From contig NZ_JAQGLA010000056.1 of assembly GCF_027853915.1 (NCBI RefSeq), positions 1 through 48,781 on the forward strand: a DNA stretch of 48,781 nt, read 5' to 3'. This document shows, one piece after another, positions 16,341 to 25,305 of this stretch; within the stretch, counting starts at the first letter, position 1, and each line of letters opens with the position of its first letter. A model generated the notes under the pieces. It did not search any database. It saw nothing but the letters and a program-made list of their open reading frames with translations, and was not told the DNA's origin. Made by a program: the position numbers and the translations under genes. Origin of the DNA: Saccharopolyspora oryzae. Lineage in GTDB: Bacteria > Actinomycetota > Actinomycetes > Mycobacteriales > Pseudonocardiaceae.

Positions 16341-17033
16341 GTGAACCTGTCTGACAGCCGGACAACCGGTCTCCAGCGCGTCAGCGCGATGGAGGCCCTG
16401 CTCGCCCACCTCCGCGACGCCATCGCGCGCGGCGAGTACGCCGTCGGCGCCAAGCTGCCGTCCGAGGCCGCGCTGGGCAGGGAGTTCCAGGTGAGCCGAT
16501 CGGTCGTGCGGGAGGCGCTGCGCGGCCTGCAGGCCCTCGGGCTCACCACGTCGCAGGCAGGCAAGGGCACCTTCGTCGTCGCCGACGAACCCGTCGACAA
16601 CCCCAGATTCGGCTCGTACTCGGCGCGGGACCTGCTGGAAGTGCGGCGCCACGTGGAGATCCCGGCCGCCGGTTACGCCGCCCTGCGGCACACCCCCGAT
16701 GACCTGGGCCTGCTCACCGACCTGCTGGAGCGGATGACCCGCGAGACCGACGACACCGCGTGGGTGGCGCTGGACTCGCTGTTCCACATCACCGTCGCCC
16801 AGGCTTCGGGAAATCCCGTGTTCGGCAAGGTCATCGAGGAGATCCGGGACGCCCTGGCCCGGCAGTCCGCCTTCCTGAACCAGCGCGGCGACCGCCGCGC
16901 AGCCTCCGATGCCGAGCACCGCGAGCTCGTCGATGCCATCGCCAGCGGCCAGGACAGCGCCGCGGCCGAGGCGATGGCCCACCACCTGGCGAACGTCGAG
17001 CACGCGCTCGGTGACCTCGTCAGCCGCCCCTGA
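16341..17033 (+). CDS. GntR/FadR-family transcriptional regulator
   Basis: At 230 residues it has an N-terminal winged helix-turn-helix (about 14-78: IARGEYAVGAKLPSEAALGREFQVSRSVVREALRGLQALGL, then the wing GKGTFV) and a C-terminal helical FCD ligand domain. The GTG at 16341 is chosen because the promoter immediately upstream leaves no room for a leader, and an N-terminus starting there aligns well with FadR-type proteins. The next gene, asparaginase, starts 46 nt after its stop on the same strand. Control of asparagine use is therefore plausible, as is control of the divergent enoyl-CoA hydratase. Confidence 0.9.
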   Translation: MNLSDSRTTGLQRVSAMEALLAHLRDAIARGEYAVGAKLPSEAALGREFQVSRSVVREALRGLQALGLTTSQAGKGTFVVADEPVDNPRFGSYSARDLLEVRRHVEIPAAGYAALRHTPDDLGLLTDLLERMTRETDDTAWVALDSLFHITVAQASGNPVFGKVIEEIRDALARQSAFLNQRGDRRAASDAEHRELVDAIASGQDSAAAEAMAHHLANVEHALGDLVSRP

Positions 17034-17079
17034 ACACCCCGCAGCCGGATCCGACCGCGCCCCACGAGGAGGCCCCCGA

Positions 17080-18045
17080 ATGAACCCTGCTCCCCCGACC
17101 GGGGTGCCCGCGCACGCGCCGCTGGTGCACGTCCTGCGCGACGGCCTGGTCGAAAGCGTCCACCACGGCTCGGTCGTGGTGCTGGGACCGGACGGCTCGA
17201 CGCTGTTCCAGGCCGGTGACGTCGACAGCGCCTTCTACCCGCGTTCGGCGGCCAAGCCGGTGCAGGCGGTGGCCATGGTCCGGCTCGGCCTGTCGCTGCC
17301 GCCGGAGCTGCTCGCGCTGACCGCCGCCAGCCACTCCGGTGAGCAGGTCCACCTCGACGGTGCCCGGCGCGTGCTGGCCGCGAGCGGATCCACCGAGGAC
17401 GACCTCGGCAACCCGGCGGACCTGCCGTTCGACCCGGTCGAGCGGGACCGCTGGATCTCGGCGGACCGACCGGCGCGCAAGCTGGCGCACAACTGCTCGG
17501 GCAAGCACGCGTCCATGTTGCGCACCGCGCAGGTGAACGGTTGGTCCACAGCGGACTACCTGGATCCGGACCACCCCTTGCAGCGGGAGATCGCGGCCAC
17601 CGTCGAGGAGCTCACTGGGCAGCGGATCGCGCACGTGGCCGCGGACGGGTGCGGCGCGCCGTTGTTCGCCGTGTCGCTCCGCGGCCTGGCCGCGGCTGCC
17701 GGGCGGATCGCCAGCGCACCGGACGGGACGCCGGAAAGCGCTGTCGCGAAGGCGATCCGGTCGCACCCCGAGATGGTCGGCGGAACTCGGCGCGATGCCA
17801 CCGCGCTGATGCGGGCGGTGCCGGGGCTGATCGCCAAGGACGGTTTCGAGGCGGTGCAGATCGCCGCGCTGCCGGACGGCACGGCGATCGCGCTGAAGAT
17901 CGCCGACGGCACCGACCGCGCACGGCTTCCGGCAACGCTGGCGGCGTTGGCCCTGGCGGGCGTCGCCCCGGAGGCGCTGGAACCGTTCGCCGATCCGCGG
18001 TTCGCTGTGGTCGACGAGTTGTCGCCCGACCTGCGCGCCGCCTGA
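17080..18045 (+). CDS. L-asparaginase (Rhizobium-type, AnsA/asparaginase II family)
   Basis: The 321-residue enzyme converts asparagine to aspartate and ammonia. It belongs to the Rhizobium etli-type family, unrelated to the E. coli enzymes. Family signatures are PRSAAKPVQAV (about residue 53), ASHSGEQVH (about 84) and HNCSGKHASML (about 138), which contains the active-site Ser-Gly-Lys. GAGGAGG lies 7 nt before the ATG. No signal peptide is seen, so it is probably cytoplasmic. It is co-directional with and close behind the GntR gene. Confidence 0.9.
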   Translation: MNPAPPTGVPAHAPLVHVLRDGLVESVHHGSVVVLGPDGSTLFQAGDVDSAFYPRSAAKPVQAVAMVRLGLSLPPELLALTAASHSGEQVHLDGARRVLAASGSTEDDLGNPADLPFDPVERDRWISADRPARKLAHNCSGKHASMLRTAQVNGWSTADYLDPDHPLQREIAATVEELTGQRIAHVAADGCGAPLFAVSLRGLAAAAGRIASAPDGTPESAVAKAIRSHPEMVGGTRRDATALMRAVPGLIAKDGFEAVQIAALPDGTAIALKIADGTDRARLPATLAALALAGVAPEALEPFADPRFAVVDELSPDLRAA

Positions 18046-18192
18046 TCCCACCGGCCTTCCACGGCCTCCGACTTCGTCCACATCAGACGGTCTCCGTGAT
18101 GCACCTCGCCGCGCTGTCGATTAATTCGGTGGCGTCGCGCGGGGAAACGCGTGATCATTGACGAGTTCCAGGAGTTCGGAGGAAGGACGATC

Positions 18193-19383
18193 ATGCACAC
18201 GGCAGTCGACGGCGCCAGGGTGCCGATCCGGATGTGGGCGGATCCGCAGACCGTGGAAGACGCCGCGATGCGCCAACTGCACAACGTCGCCAACATGCCG
18301 TGGGTGCACGGCCTGGCCGTGATGCCCGACGTGCACTACGGCAAGGGCGCCACCGTCGGCAGCGTCATCGCCATGCGCGACGCGGTGTCGCCGGCCGCGG
18401 TGGGCGTCGACATCGGCTGCGGGATGAGCGCGGTGCGCACCTCGCTCACCGCGAGCGATTTGCCCGACGACCTCGGCGTGCTGCGGCGGCGGATCGAGTC
18501 GGCCGTCCCGGTCGGCTTCGCCGTGCACCGCACCCCGGTCAACCCCGCCCGCGTGCACGGCACCGGCGGATGGCAGGAGTTCTGGTCCGGTTTCGGCGAC
18601 CTGCACCCGGGCGTGCAGAACATGCAGGACCGGGCGCGGGCGCAGGTCGGCACGCTCGGCGGCGGCAACCACTTCATCGAGGTCTGCCTCGAGCAGGGCG
18701 GTCCGGACGCCGGCCGCGTGTGGCTGATGCTGCACTCCGGTTCCCGGGGCATCGGCAACGAGCTGGCCAAGCGGCACATCGACATCGCCCGCAAGCTCCC
18801 GCACAACGCCGACCTGCCGGACCCGGACCTCGCGGTGTTCGTGGCCGGAACCCCGCAGATGCAGGCCTACCGCCGAGACCTGTTCTGGGCCCAGGACTAC
18901 GCGGCGCGCAACCGCGCGACGATGCTGTCCCTGGTGCAGCTGGCACTGGCCGACACGGTGCCCGGAACCCGCTTCGACGCTCCGATCAGCTGCCACCACA
19001 ACTACGTGGCCGAGGAGGTCCACGACGGGGTCGAGGTGCTGGTGACCCGCAAGGGCGCGATCCGCGCCGGGTCGGGCGACCTGGGCATCATCCCGGGGAG
19101 CATGGGAACCGGGTCGTTCATCGTGCGCGGCCTGGGCAACGTCCGGTCCTTCGAATCGGCCTCGCACGGCGCAGGTCGGCGGATGTCCCGGACTAAGGCC
19201 CGCAAGACCTTCACCGAGGCGGACCTGGCAGCCCAAACCGAAGGCGTGGAGTGCCGCAAGGACGGCGGCGTGGTCGACGAGATCCCGGCCGCCTACAAGG
19301 ACATCGAGTCGGTGATCGCCGCGCAGACCGACCTGGTCGAGGTCGTCACGCACCTCAAGCAGGTCGTCTGCGTCAAGGGCTGA
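18193..19383 (+). CDS. rtcB: RtcB-family RNA 3'-phosphate/5'-hydroxyl ligase
   Basis: RtcB joins RNA 2',3'-cyclic or 3'-phosphate ends to 5'-OH ends using GTP and Mn2+. The 396-residue protein keeps the metal and guanylylation motifs: PDVHYGKGATVGSV, GVDIGCGM (metal Cys), GGGNHF, LHSGSRGIG, CHHNY, PGSMGTGSFIV and SHGAGRRMSR (guanylylated His). The ATG at 18193 is preferred to a GTG at 18151 because GGAGGAAGG precedes it and because relatives begin at the same place (VDGARVPIRMW). No archease gene or RtcA is adjacent. It ends at a strong shared terminator. Confidence 0.93.
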   Translation: MHTAVDGARVPIRMWADPQTVEDAAMRQLHNVANMPWVHGLAVMPDVHYGKGATVGSVIAMRDAVSPAAVGVDIGCGMSAVRTSLTASDLPDDLGVLRRRIESAVPVGFAVHRTPVNPARVHGTGGWQEFWSGFGDLHPGVQNMQDRARAQVGTLGGGNHFIEVCLEQGGPDAGRVWLMLHSGSRGIGNELAKRHIDIARKLPHNADLPDPDLAVFVAGTPQMQAYRRDLFWAQDYAARNRATMLSLVQLALADTVPGTRFDAPISCHHNYVAEEVHDGVEVLVTRKGAIRAGSGDLGIIPGSMGTGSFIVRGLGNVRSFESASHGAGRRMSRTKARKTFTEADLAAQTEGVECRKDGGVVDEIPAAYKDIESVIAAQTDLVEVVTHLKQVVCVKG

Positions 19384-19496
19384 CCCCCGCGAATGCGCCG
19401 TGGCCGTGCCGCGGCGCCTTCGCGCGTCCGGGCATGCACAGCCGGAAAACGGATTGGCTCACCGCACGTCGCCGGTGACTTAATAGGGCTGAGCGC

Positions 19497-19526
19497 AGGT
19501 GGCGCGGAGAGGCCTCCGCGCCACCT
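19497..19526. terminator. Bidirectional hairpin terminator
   Basis: Perfect 13-bp GC-rich arms AGGTGGCGCGGAG and CTCCGCGCCACCT enclose an AGGC tetraloop. It sits between the convergent rtcB and aldo/keto reductase genes and can serve both. Confidence 0.85.
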
Positions 19527-19537
19527 CGCCCGCCGCG

Positions 19538-20539
19538 TCAGTTCCGGACCTTCGGTGCGTTGGCCTTGGTCAGGGCCGGGTCGCTGATCACGACCGGGTC
19601 CAGGACCTCGTCGATCTTGGCCAGCAGGTCCCCGTCGAGGCGCACGCCCGCGGCCTTGACGTTCTCGGTGACCTGCTCCGGGCGGGAGGCGCCCATGATG
19701 GCCGCGGAGACGTTGGAGTTCTGCAGCACCCACGCCACCGCCAGCTGGGCCATCGACAGCCCCGCCTGGGCAGCGAGCGGTTCGAGCTGCTGGACCCGGG
19801 TCAGCACGTCGTCGCGCAGCCAGCGGGCGACGAAGTTCGCGCCGGTCTCGTCGGTGGCCCTGCTGCCCGCGGGCGGTGGTGTTCCCGGGCGGTACTTCCC
19901 GGTCAACACGCCCTGCGCGATCGGGGACCACACGATCTGCCCGATCCCGAGCTCCTCGCTCGTGGGCACCACTTCGCCCTCGACGATCCGCCAGAGCATC
20001 GAGTACTGCGGCTGGTTCGACACCAGCGGGATCCGCAGTTCCCGGGCGAGCCGGTACGCGGCGCGGATCTGCTCGGCAGTCCACTCCGACACCCCGATGT
20101 AGAGCGCCTTGCCCGACCGGACCACGTCGGCGAACGCCTCCATGGTCTCCTCCAGCGGCGTTTCCGGGTCGTACCGGTGCGCCTGGTAGAGGTCGACGTA
20201 GTCGGTCTGCAGGCGGCGCAGGGACGCGTCGATCGATTCCGCGATGTGCTTGCGGGACAGCCCGCGGTCGTTGCGGCCCGGTCCGACCGGGAAGTACACC
20301 TTCGTGAAGATCTCCAGCCCGGCCCGGCGTTCACCCCGCAACGCGCGGCCGAGCACCTCCTCGGCGCGTCCTTCCGCGTAGACGTCGGCCGTGTCGAAGG
20401 TGGTGATCCCGGCGTCCAGCGCGGCGCGGATGCACGCGGCCGCGGCCTGCTCCTCGACTTGGGAACCGTGCGTCAGCCAGTTCCCGTAGGCGATTTCGCT
20501 GATCACCAGACCGCTGCGGCCGAGGTGGCGGAATTCCAT
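19538..20539 (-). CDS. Aldo/keto reductase (Kv-beta/AKR-like)
   Basis: At 333 residues this is a TIM-barrel NADPH-dependent reductase. The catalytic tetrad is present: Asp and Tyr in FDTADVYAEGRAEE (near 49-54), Lys in IFTKVYFP (about 80) and His in LYQAHRYDP (about 118). The SNQPQYSML and IMGASRPEQ segments match the potassium-channel-beta-like AKR group. The ATG at 20539 follows GGGGAGAAG. It is the last of three minus-strand genes, with 98 nt separating it from the nucleoside hydrolase. The physiological substrate is unknown. Confidence 0.92.
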   Translation of the reverse strand: MEFRHLGRSGLVISEIAYGNWLTHGSQVEEQAAAACIRAALDAGITTFDTADVYAEGRAEEVLGRALRGERRAGLEIFTKVYFPVGPGRNDRGLSRKHIAESIDASLRRLQTDYVDLYQAHRYDPETPLEETMEAFADVVRSGKALYIGVSEWTAEQIRAAYRLARELRIPLVSNQPQYSMLWRIVEGEVVPTSEELGIGQIVWSPIAQGVLTGKYRPGTPPPAGSRATDETGANFVARWLRDDVLTRVQQLEPLAAQAGLSMAQLAVAWVLQNSNVSAAIMGASRPEQVTENVKAAGVRLDGDLLAKIDEVLDPVVISDPALTKANAPKVRN

Positions 20540-20637
20540 GGCTTCTCCCCGCTCGTCGACTGATCGTTCCCGGAGCCCCGCGGGCCCCGGGGCCGAGTAT
20601 CGCCCGCGCCGGGAATCCCGACCGGCCGCGCCGACGG

Positions 20638-21597
20638 TCAGGAAGCGGTGTCGCGGGCGAAGGTGGTGAGGAGGAGTTCGTTGAGCCGTGCCGCGTCCGC
20701 GTGCAGCGCGACGTGCGCGTTCCGCTCGGACTTCGAGTCGGGTCGCGTGTCGATGACGGTCCGCCCCACCGTCAGCGGGCTGGCGGTCTCCACCTCGACG
20801 GGGAAGGAACGGGTGGAGATCACCTCGGGTTCGACGAGGTAGGCGGTGCACACCACGTCGTGCACCGGCGCCGCGTTCCCGGCCACGGCCATCTGCTCGT
20901 AGGCGGCGATCCGGCGCGAGATGAACCGGGCCGCGGCCGTGCCCGCCGGGGTGCCCAGTCCTTCCAACGCATCGCAGGTCGTCTGCGGGACCAGCGCCTG
21001 GTGGGTCGCGTCGAGCGTCACCAGGGTGAGCGGGTCGAAACCGGCGGATAGCACCACGCTCGCCGCCTCGGGGTCGGCCCAGATGTTGAACTCGGCGGAC
21101 GCGGTCACGTTGGCGACGGCGTGCCCGCCGCCCATCACGACCAGTTGTTCCACCGCGCCGGCCAGCGACGGGTCGATCGCGAGCGCGGTGGCGACGTTGC
21201 TCAGCGGCCCGACGGCCACCAGGGTGATCTGCTCCGCGGTCGCGCGCAGGGTCTCCACCAGGTACTCCACCGCGCCGGTGTCCTGCGCCGCGATGCGCGG
21301 GGCCGGGATCGGCAGGGCGGTGCCGTGCGGGTCGTGGTCGTCGTCCTGCTCGAAGTGCCGGCCGCCGGGGAACCCGCGCCGGACGATCGGTCTCGGCACG
21401 CCCGGGTGCACCGGGATGCCCGGGCAGCCGATCCAGTCCAGCACGCGAAGCGTGTTGTCCGTGGTGTTCTCCAGCGGCACGTTGCCGTTGACCGTGGTGA
21501 CGCCGAGCAGGTCGAGATCGGGGTGCAGCGCGGCGAACATGATCGCCACGGCGTCGTCGGTGCCGGTGTCGACGTCGAGGATCACCTTGCGGGCCAT
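20638..21597 (-). CDS. Inosine/uridine-preferring nucleoside hydrolase family
   Basis: At 319 residues it belongs to the IUNH family, which hydrolyses the N-glycosidic bond of ribonucleosides for purine or pyrimidine salvage. The calcium-binding N-terminal motif DVDTGTDDAVAI (residues 7-18) and the VAVGPLSNVATAL and MGGG segments are intact, and the late Asp of the calcium site lies in AAPVHDVVCTAYL. GGAAGGG precedes the ATG at 21597. It follows a phosphatase-like gene by 26 nt, so the two are probably one transcript. Confidence 0.9.
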   Translation of the reverse strand: MARKVILDVDTGTDDAVAIMFAALHPDLDLLGVTTVNGNVPLENTTDNTLRVLDWIGCPGIPVHPGVPRPIVRRGFPGGRHFEQDDDHDPHGTALPIPAPRIAAQDTGAVEYLVETLRATAEQITLVAVGPLSNVATALAIDPSLAGAVEQLVVMGGGHAVANVTASAEFNIWADPEAASVVLSAGFDPLTLVTLDATHQALVPQTTCDALEGLGTPAGTAAARFISRRIAAYEQMAVAGNAAPVHDVVCTAYLVEPEVISTRSFPVEVETASPLTVGRTVIDTRPDSKSERNAHVALHADAARLNELLLTTFARDTAS

Positions 21598-21623
21598 GGG
21601 TTCCCTTCCGCTGTCCGGGCGAG

Positions 21624-22055
21624 TCACGGGGTGTACTTGGCGACGTAGCGCTTCTGCCAAGGGGTTTCGACCGCGCGCGGGTCGTAGTGGGCGCGGACGT
21701 AGGCGACGGCTTCGGCCGCCGGGACTCCGTCGATGACCGCGAGGCAGGCCAGTGCGGTGCCGGTTCTCCCCTTGCCACCGGCGCAGGCGAGCTCCACCCG
21801 CTCGTGCTCGGCCCGCTCCCACGCTTCGCGGAGGACCTGGCGGGCCTCGGCCCGGTCGGCGGGCAGCCGGAAGTCCGGCCAGCGCAGCCACCGGCTCTCC
21901 CACTCGACCTGAGGTGGCTGCTTCCCCAGCAGGTACACGGCGAAATCCGGTTGCGGTCCAGCGGGAAGCGGCTTGCTCAGACCGCGTCCGCGGATCGAAC
22001 GCCCGGAAGGAAGTTGGAGCACACCGACCGCGGTCGGTTCCCACAACTCGATCAT
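21624..22055 (-). CDS. Protein-tyrosine-phosphatase-like protein
   Basis: The 143-residue protein carries the cysteine-phosphatase P-loop CAGGKGRTG (C-x5-R-T/S) near residue 90, preceded by a candidate general-acid Asp in WPDFRLPADR. The C-terminus carries the signature QKRYVAKYTP, seen in small actinobacterial PTP-like proteins. The substrate could be a protein or a small phosphate. It leads a minus-strand unit with the nucleoside hydrolase and shares a 99-bp divergent gap with the SDR gene. Confidence 0.8.
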   Translation of the reverse strand: MIELWEPTAVGVLQLPSGRSIRGRGLSKPLPAGPQPDFAVYLLGKQPPQVEWESRWLRWPDFRLPADRAEARQVLREAWERAEHERVELACAGGKGRTGTALACLAVIDGVPAAEAVAYVRAHYDPRAVETPWQKRYVAKYTP

Positions 22056-22154
22056 GCCGCCAGCCTACCGCGATCGCGGTGCGACCCGGTCCAACAGCGG
22101 CGACCGAACGTGCGGCACCCTGGTGCGCGACTCCTACGACGAAGGGATGGCGGC

Positions 22155-22934
22155 ATGGACCAGGTGCCGGGCGCGGATGGCTTCGCGGGCAAGGTCGCGC
22201 TGGTGACCGGCGCGAGCGGGGGCATCGGCAGCGGGATCGCGCGCCGGTTCGCGCAGGCCGGAGCTCGGGTGGTGGTCCAGTACCACCGGGACGAGGCCGG
22301 TGCGGGCGAGGTCGTTCGCGACGTCGAATCGACCGGTGGCAGCGCCGTCGCCGTTCAGGCCGACCTCCGCTCCCCCGACGACGCCGACCGCGTCGTGCAG
22401 GTCGCGCTCGACAGCTTCGGGAGCTTGGACGCCGCGGTGCTCAACGCCGGGGTCCAACCGCTGCAGCCGCTGGCCGAGATGTCGCTCGCCGACTTCCGCG
22501 CGGTGCAGGAATCCAATGTGGACGCCACGTTCCTGGTGCTGCAGGCCGCGCACCGCGCGATGTCCGCGCAGGACGGAGGTGGCGCCGTGGTCGCCATCGG
22601 ATCGATCGTCGGTTCCCAGCCCAAGCCGGGATCGGCGCACTACGCGGTGTCCAAAGCGGCCGTCGGCATGCTGGTGCGCTCGGCCGCGCTGGAGTACGCG
22701 CGCGACGGGGTCCGCGTCAACCTGGTCTCCCCCGGCCTGATGGACCGCCCGACGATCCGGGCGGACTGGCCGGAAGGCGTGGCCCAGTGGGAAGCCGGCA
22801 ACCCCATCGGCCGGCTCGGCCAGCCGACCGACATCGCCGATGCGTGCCTGTTCCTGTGCGGTCCGGGCAGCAGCTGGGTGACCGGGCAGGAGCTGGTCGT
22901 CGACGGTGGCGCCTCGGTGCGCCCCACCTGGTGA
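22155..22934 (+). CDS. Short-chain dehydrogenase/reductase
   Basis: The 259-residue classical SDR has the cofactor motif TGASGGIG (18-25), the structural NAG motif (about 96) and the catalytic triad Ser in GSIVGS with Y-A-V-S-K (about 159-163). RVNLVSPG and the VTGQELVVDGG C-terminus are typical of FabG-like enzymes. It lies 14 nt upstream of a DUF985 cupin on the same strand. The substrate cannot be predicted. Confidence 0.93.
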   Translation: MDQVPGADGFAGKVALVTGASGGIGSGIARRFAQAGARVVVQYHRDEAGAGEVVRDVESTGGSAVAVQADLRSPDDADRVVQVALDSFGSLDAAVLNAGVQPLQPLAEMSLADFRAVQESNVDATFLVLQAAHRAMSAQDGGGAVVAIGSIVGSQPKPGSAHYAVSKAAVGMLVRSAALEYARDGVRVNLVSPGLMDRPTIRADWPEGVAQWEAGNPIGRLGQPTDIADACLFLCGPGSSWVTGQELVVDGGASVRPTW

Positions 22935-22948
22935 ACGGGAGGAGCAGC

Positions 22949-23425
22949 ATGCACATCGGTCTGCCCGGTGGGGACGATCCGGCCGTCGGCCGGGCGCTGA
23001 TCGAGCGGCTCGGCTTGGAGCCGCTCGAAGGGGAAGGCGGTCACGTCCGCAAGATGTACGCCGACGAGAACATGTCGTCGGCGATCTACCTGATGGTCGC
23101 GCCGGACTTCTCCGCCCTGCACAAGCTGGACTCCCCCGAGGTCTACCACTGGCAGGGCGGAGCGCCGGTCCGGATGCTGGTGCTCGATCCCGACGGCACC
23201 AGCCGCCGGGTCACGCTCGGCCCGGACCTCGATGCCGGTCAGGTGCTGCAGGTCGTCGTCCCGGCCGGCGCCTGGCAGGGCTCCCGCCCGGGCGGCGCGT
23301 GGTCGCTGGTCGGGCTGACGCTTTCCCCGCCGTTCCGGTTCGAGGGGTTCGCCCTGGGCGACCGCGCCGACCTCCGCCGGGGTTGGCCGGAGGCCGCCGA
23401 CGAGATCGACGCGCTGACCCGCTGA
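22949..23425 (+). CDS. DUF985 cupin-family protein
   Basis: At 158 residues it is a cupin related to the YML079w/DUF985 group. The core strands are AIYLMVAPDFSALHKLDSPEVYHWQGG and VVVPAGAWQGSRP, and the late WSLVGLTLSPPFRFEGF signature is diagnostic. The biochemical role is not established; some members bind small ligands. GGAGGAG lies just before the ATG and the gene is in an operon with the SDR. It ends 4 bp from the convergent phzF-like gene. Confidence 0.88.
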   Translation: MHIGLPGGDDPAVGRALIERLGLEPLEGEGGHVRKMYADENMSSAIYLMVAPDFSALHKLDSPEVYHWQGGAPVRMLVLDPDGTSRRVTLGPDLDAGQVLQVVVPAGAWQGSRPGGAWSLVGLTLSPPFRFEGFALGDRADLRRGWPEAADEIDALTR

Positions 23426-23429
23426 CCGG

Positions 23430-24266
23430 TCACAGCTGGACTTCGCCCTGGATGCAGGTGATCGCGGTTCCGGCGACCCAGATGGCGCCGTGCTCGTCGC
23501 GGTCGATCGAGATCCGGCCGTCCGCGCCGACCGCGGTGCCCTGGTGCGCGGTGTAGTGCTCGGGGGCTCGTCCGGTCCCGATGAGCCACTGCGCGATGCC
23601 CGCGTTGAGGCTGCCGGTGACCGGGTCCTCGAGCACTTGGCCGCCCTCCGGGAAGAACGCGCGCACCTCGAACTGGTACTCCCCTCCCGGCGGGTGCGGG
23701 CCCACCACGCCCAGCGGCGGAAGCGTCGCGGGTGGGGCGGACACGTTCAGCACCTCGTCCGCGCTGTCGAGCAGGACGCCCACCCAGCCCGGTCCGTTGT
23801 CCACCCACTGCGCGTCTCGGAGGCGTCCCAGCCAGCTGGCGAGCTCGTCGCGCAGCTGGTCGTCGACCGGTCCCTCGCGGATCAGCGGCGGCGCGACGAA
23901 GGCGTAACGACCGCTGTCGGCGCGCAACTCGATCAGGCCGGCGGCGCACTCCTGGACGATCCGCTCCCCGACCGCGTCCGGTCGCCGGGAGAGCCAGGCG
24001 TGGCAGCTGCCGAGCGTGGGGTGCCCGGCGAACGGCAGCTCACCCGCTGGGGTGAAGATCCGGACCCGGTAGTCGGCCTCGGACGTGGTCGGCGGGAGCA
24101 GGAAGGTCGTCTCGGAGAGGTTGGTCCAGCGCGCGAACCGCTGCATCTCCTGATCGGACAGCCCGTCGGCGTCGAGCACCACGGCGAGCGCGTTGCCGGT
24201 GCAGGGATCCGCGCCGAACACGTCGACCTGGGCGAAGGGACGGCGTACACCACCAGATGTCGTCAC
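23430..24266 (-). CDS. PhzF-family isomerase/epimerase-like protein
   Basis: At 278 residues it has the two-domain diaminopimelate-epimerase-like fold of PhzF proteins. The N-terminal QVDVFGADPCTGNALAVVLDA, the catalytic-Glu segment NLSETTFLLPP (Glu near 50), AGHPTLGS and the C-terminal EDPVTGSLNAG are all family hallmarks. The start is the GTG at 24266. There is no phenazine gene nearby, so a role in general metabolite isomerisation is more likely. It diverges from the methyltransferase gene. Confidence 0.9.
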   Translation of the reverse strand: MTTSGGVRRPFAQVDVFGADPCTGNALAVVLDADGLSDQEMQRFARWTNLSETTFLLPPTTSEADYRVRIFTPAGELPFAGHPTLGSCHAWLSRRPDAVGERIVQECAAGLIELRADSGRYAFVAPPLIREGPVDDQLRDELASWLGRLRDAQWVDNGPGWVGVLLDSADEVLNVSAPPATLPPLGVVGPHPPGGEYQFEVRAFFPEGGQVLEDPVTGSLNAGIAQWLIGTGRAPEHYTAHQGTAVGADGRISIDRDEHGAIWVAGTAITCIQGEVQL

Positions 24267-24374
24267 CGCCCCATGCTCGCAAGAACACCCGACCGCGCAA
24301 GGTCCAATCGCGGTGCACTGGCATCGCGGAAAATCGGTGGCCCCGCTGGAATCCCGGCCGCTAGCCTCCGGCCC

Positions 24375-25265
24375 ATGGTCTACGAGCACCCCCTGGCGTA
24401 CCTGCTGGGATTGGAAGGCGTGGCGCTGCTTCGCAGTTTCACCGGGGAGCACGACCGGGAGTTCGTGGCCGCGCGGATCGCCGAGGTCCGGCGGCTGATC
24501 GATGACGGATCGCTGGCGGACGCGGCAGTCGAGGCCGAGCGGGTGGACACCGTGACCGGCTACCGGACCTGGTCGGGGACCTACGACGACGGCCGCAACT
24601 CGGCGTTCGACTTCGACGAACCCGTGGTCGAGAAGATCCTCGACGGGCTGCCGGCGGGTACCGCGGTGGACGCCGCGTGCGGAACCGGGCGGTTCGCCGA
24701 GATCCTGGCCGGGCGCGGGCACCGGGTGGTCGGGGTGGACAGCTCCCCGGAGATGCTCGAGCGGGCGCGCGAGCGCGTCCCGGAGGGCGAGTTCTCCGTC
24801 GGCGACCTCACCGGCCTGCCGGTCGGTGACGCCACCGCCGACCTGGTCGTCTGCGCGCTGGCGCTGACGCACGTGCCATCGCTGGGACCGGTCTTCGCCG
24901 AGTTCGCCCGGGTGCTGCGCCCCGGCGGGCACCTGGTCATCTCCGACATGCATCCCGGCCGGGTGATGTTCGGTTCGGTTCCGACGGTGCGCGACGCCGA
25001 GGGCAAGCCGGGGCGACTGGTCAGCCACCGGCACGAGATCGGCGACTACCTGCGCGTTGCGCTGCCGCTGGGATTGCAGGTGCGCGGCTTCGAGGAACCC
25101 GCCCTGCCCGGGATGCCCGCATCGGGCCCCGCTGCGGCGGAGCCGGGCCCGTGGGACTTGTGGCCGTGGTCGCTGGCCGCCATGGTGCCCGAGGCCGCTG
25201 CGGCGGCGAGCGCCGACATGCCCGCGACGATGATCTGGCACTTCCAGCTGGACGACCAGGAGTAG
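24375..25265 (+). CDS. Class I SAM-dependent methyltransferase
   Basis: The 296-residue protein has the SAM-binding motif I VDAACGTGRFAEIL (about 96-109), motif II VVGVDSSPEML with its acidic residue, and post-motif segments DLVVCALALTHVP and LRPGGHLVISDMHP, as in UbiE/MenG-like small-molecule methyltransferases. An N-terminal helical extension of about 90 residues precedes the fold. A -10-like TAGCCT lies 7 nt before the ATG with no Shine-Dalgarno, so the message is probably leaderless. The substrate is unknown. Confidence 0.88.
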   Translation: MVYEHPLAYLLGLEGVALLRSFTGEHDREFVAARIAEVRRLIDDGSLADAAVEAERVDTVTGYRTWSGTYDDGRNSAFDFDEPVVEKILDGLPAGTAVDAACGTGRFAEILAGRGHRVVGVDSSPEMLERARERVPEGEFSVGDLTGLPVGDATADLVVCALALTHVPSLGPVFAEFARVLRPGGHLVISDMHPGRVMFGSVPTVRDAEGKPGRLVSHRHEIGDYLRVALPLGLQVRGFEEPALPGMPASGPAAAEPGPWDLWPWSLAAMVPEAAAAASADMPATMIWHFQLDDQE

Positions 25266-25305
25266 CCGCCGAACCGGCCACAGTGGACGCACAGGCGCGC
25301 GTTTG

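Noticed and set aside
18151..18192. Upstream GTG as the rtcB start
   Set aside because: It would place the strong GGAGGAAGG site inside the gene and add residues absent from relatives; the ATG at 18193 fits better.
20583..20594. GGCCCCGGGGCC palindrome between nucleoside hydrolase and aldo/keto reductase genes
   Set aside because: It has no loop and is a likely chance product of high GC; not convincing as a terminator or operator.
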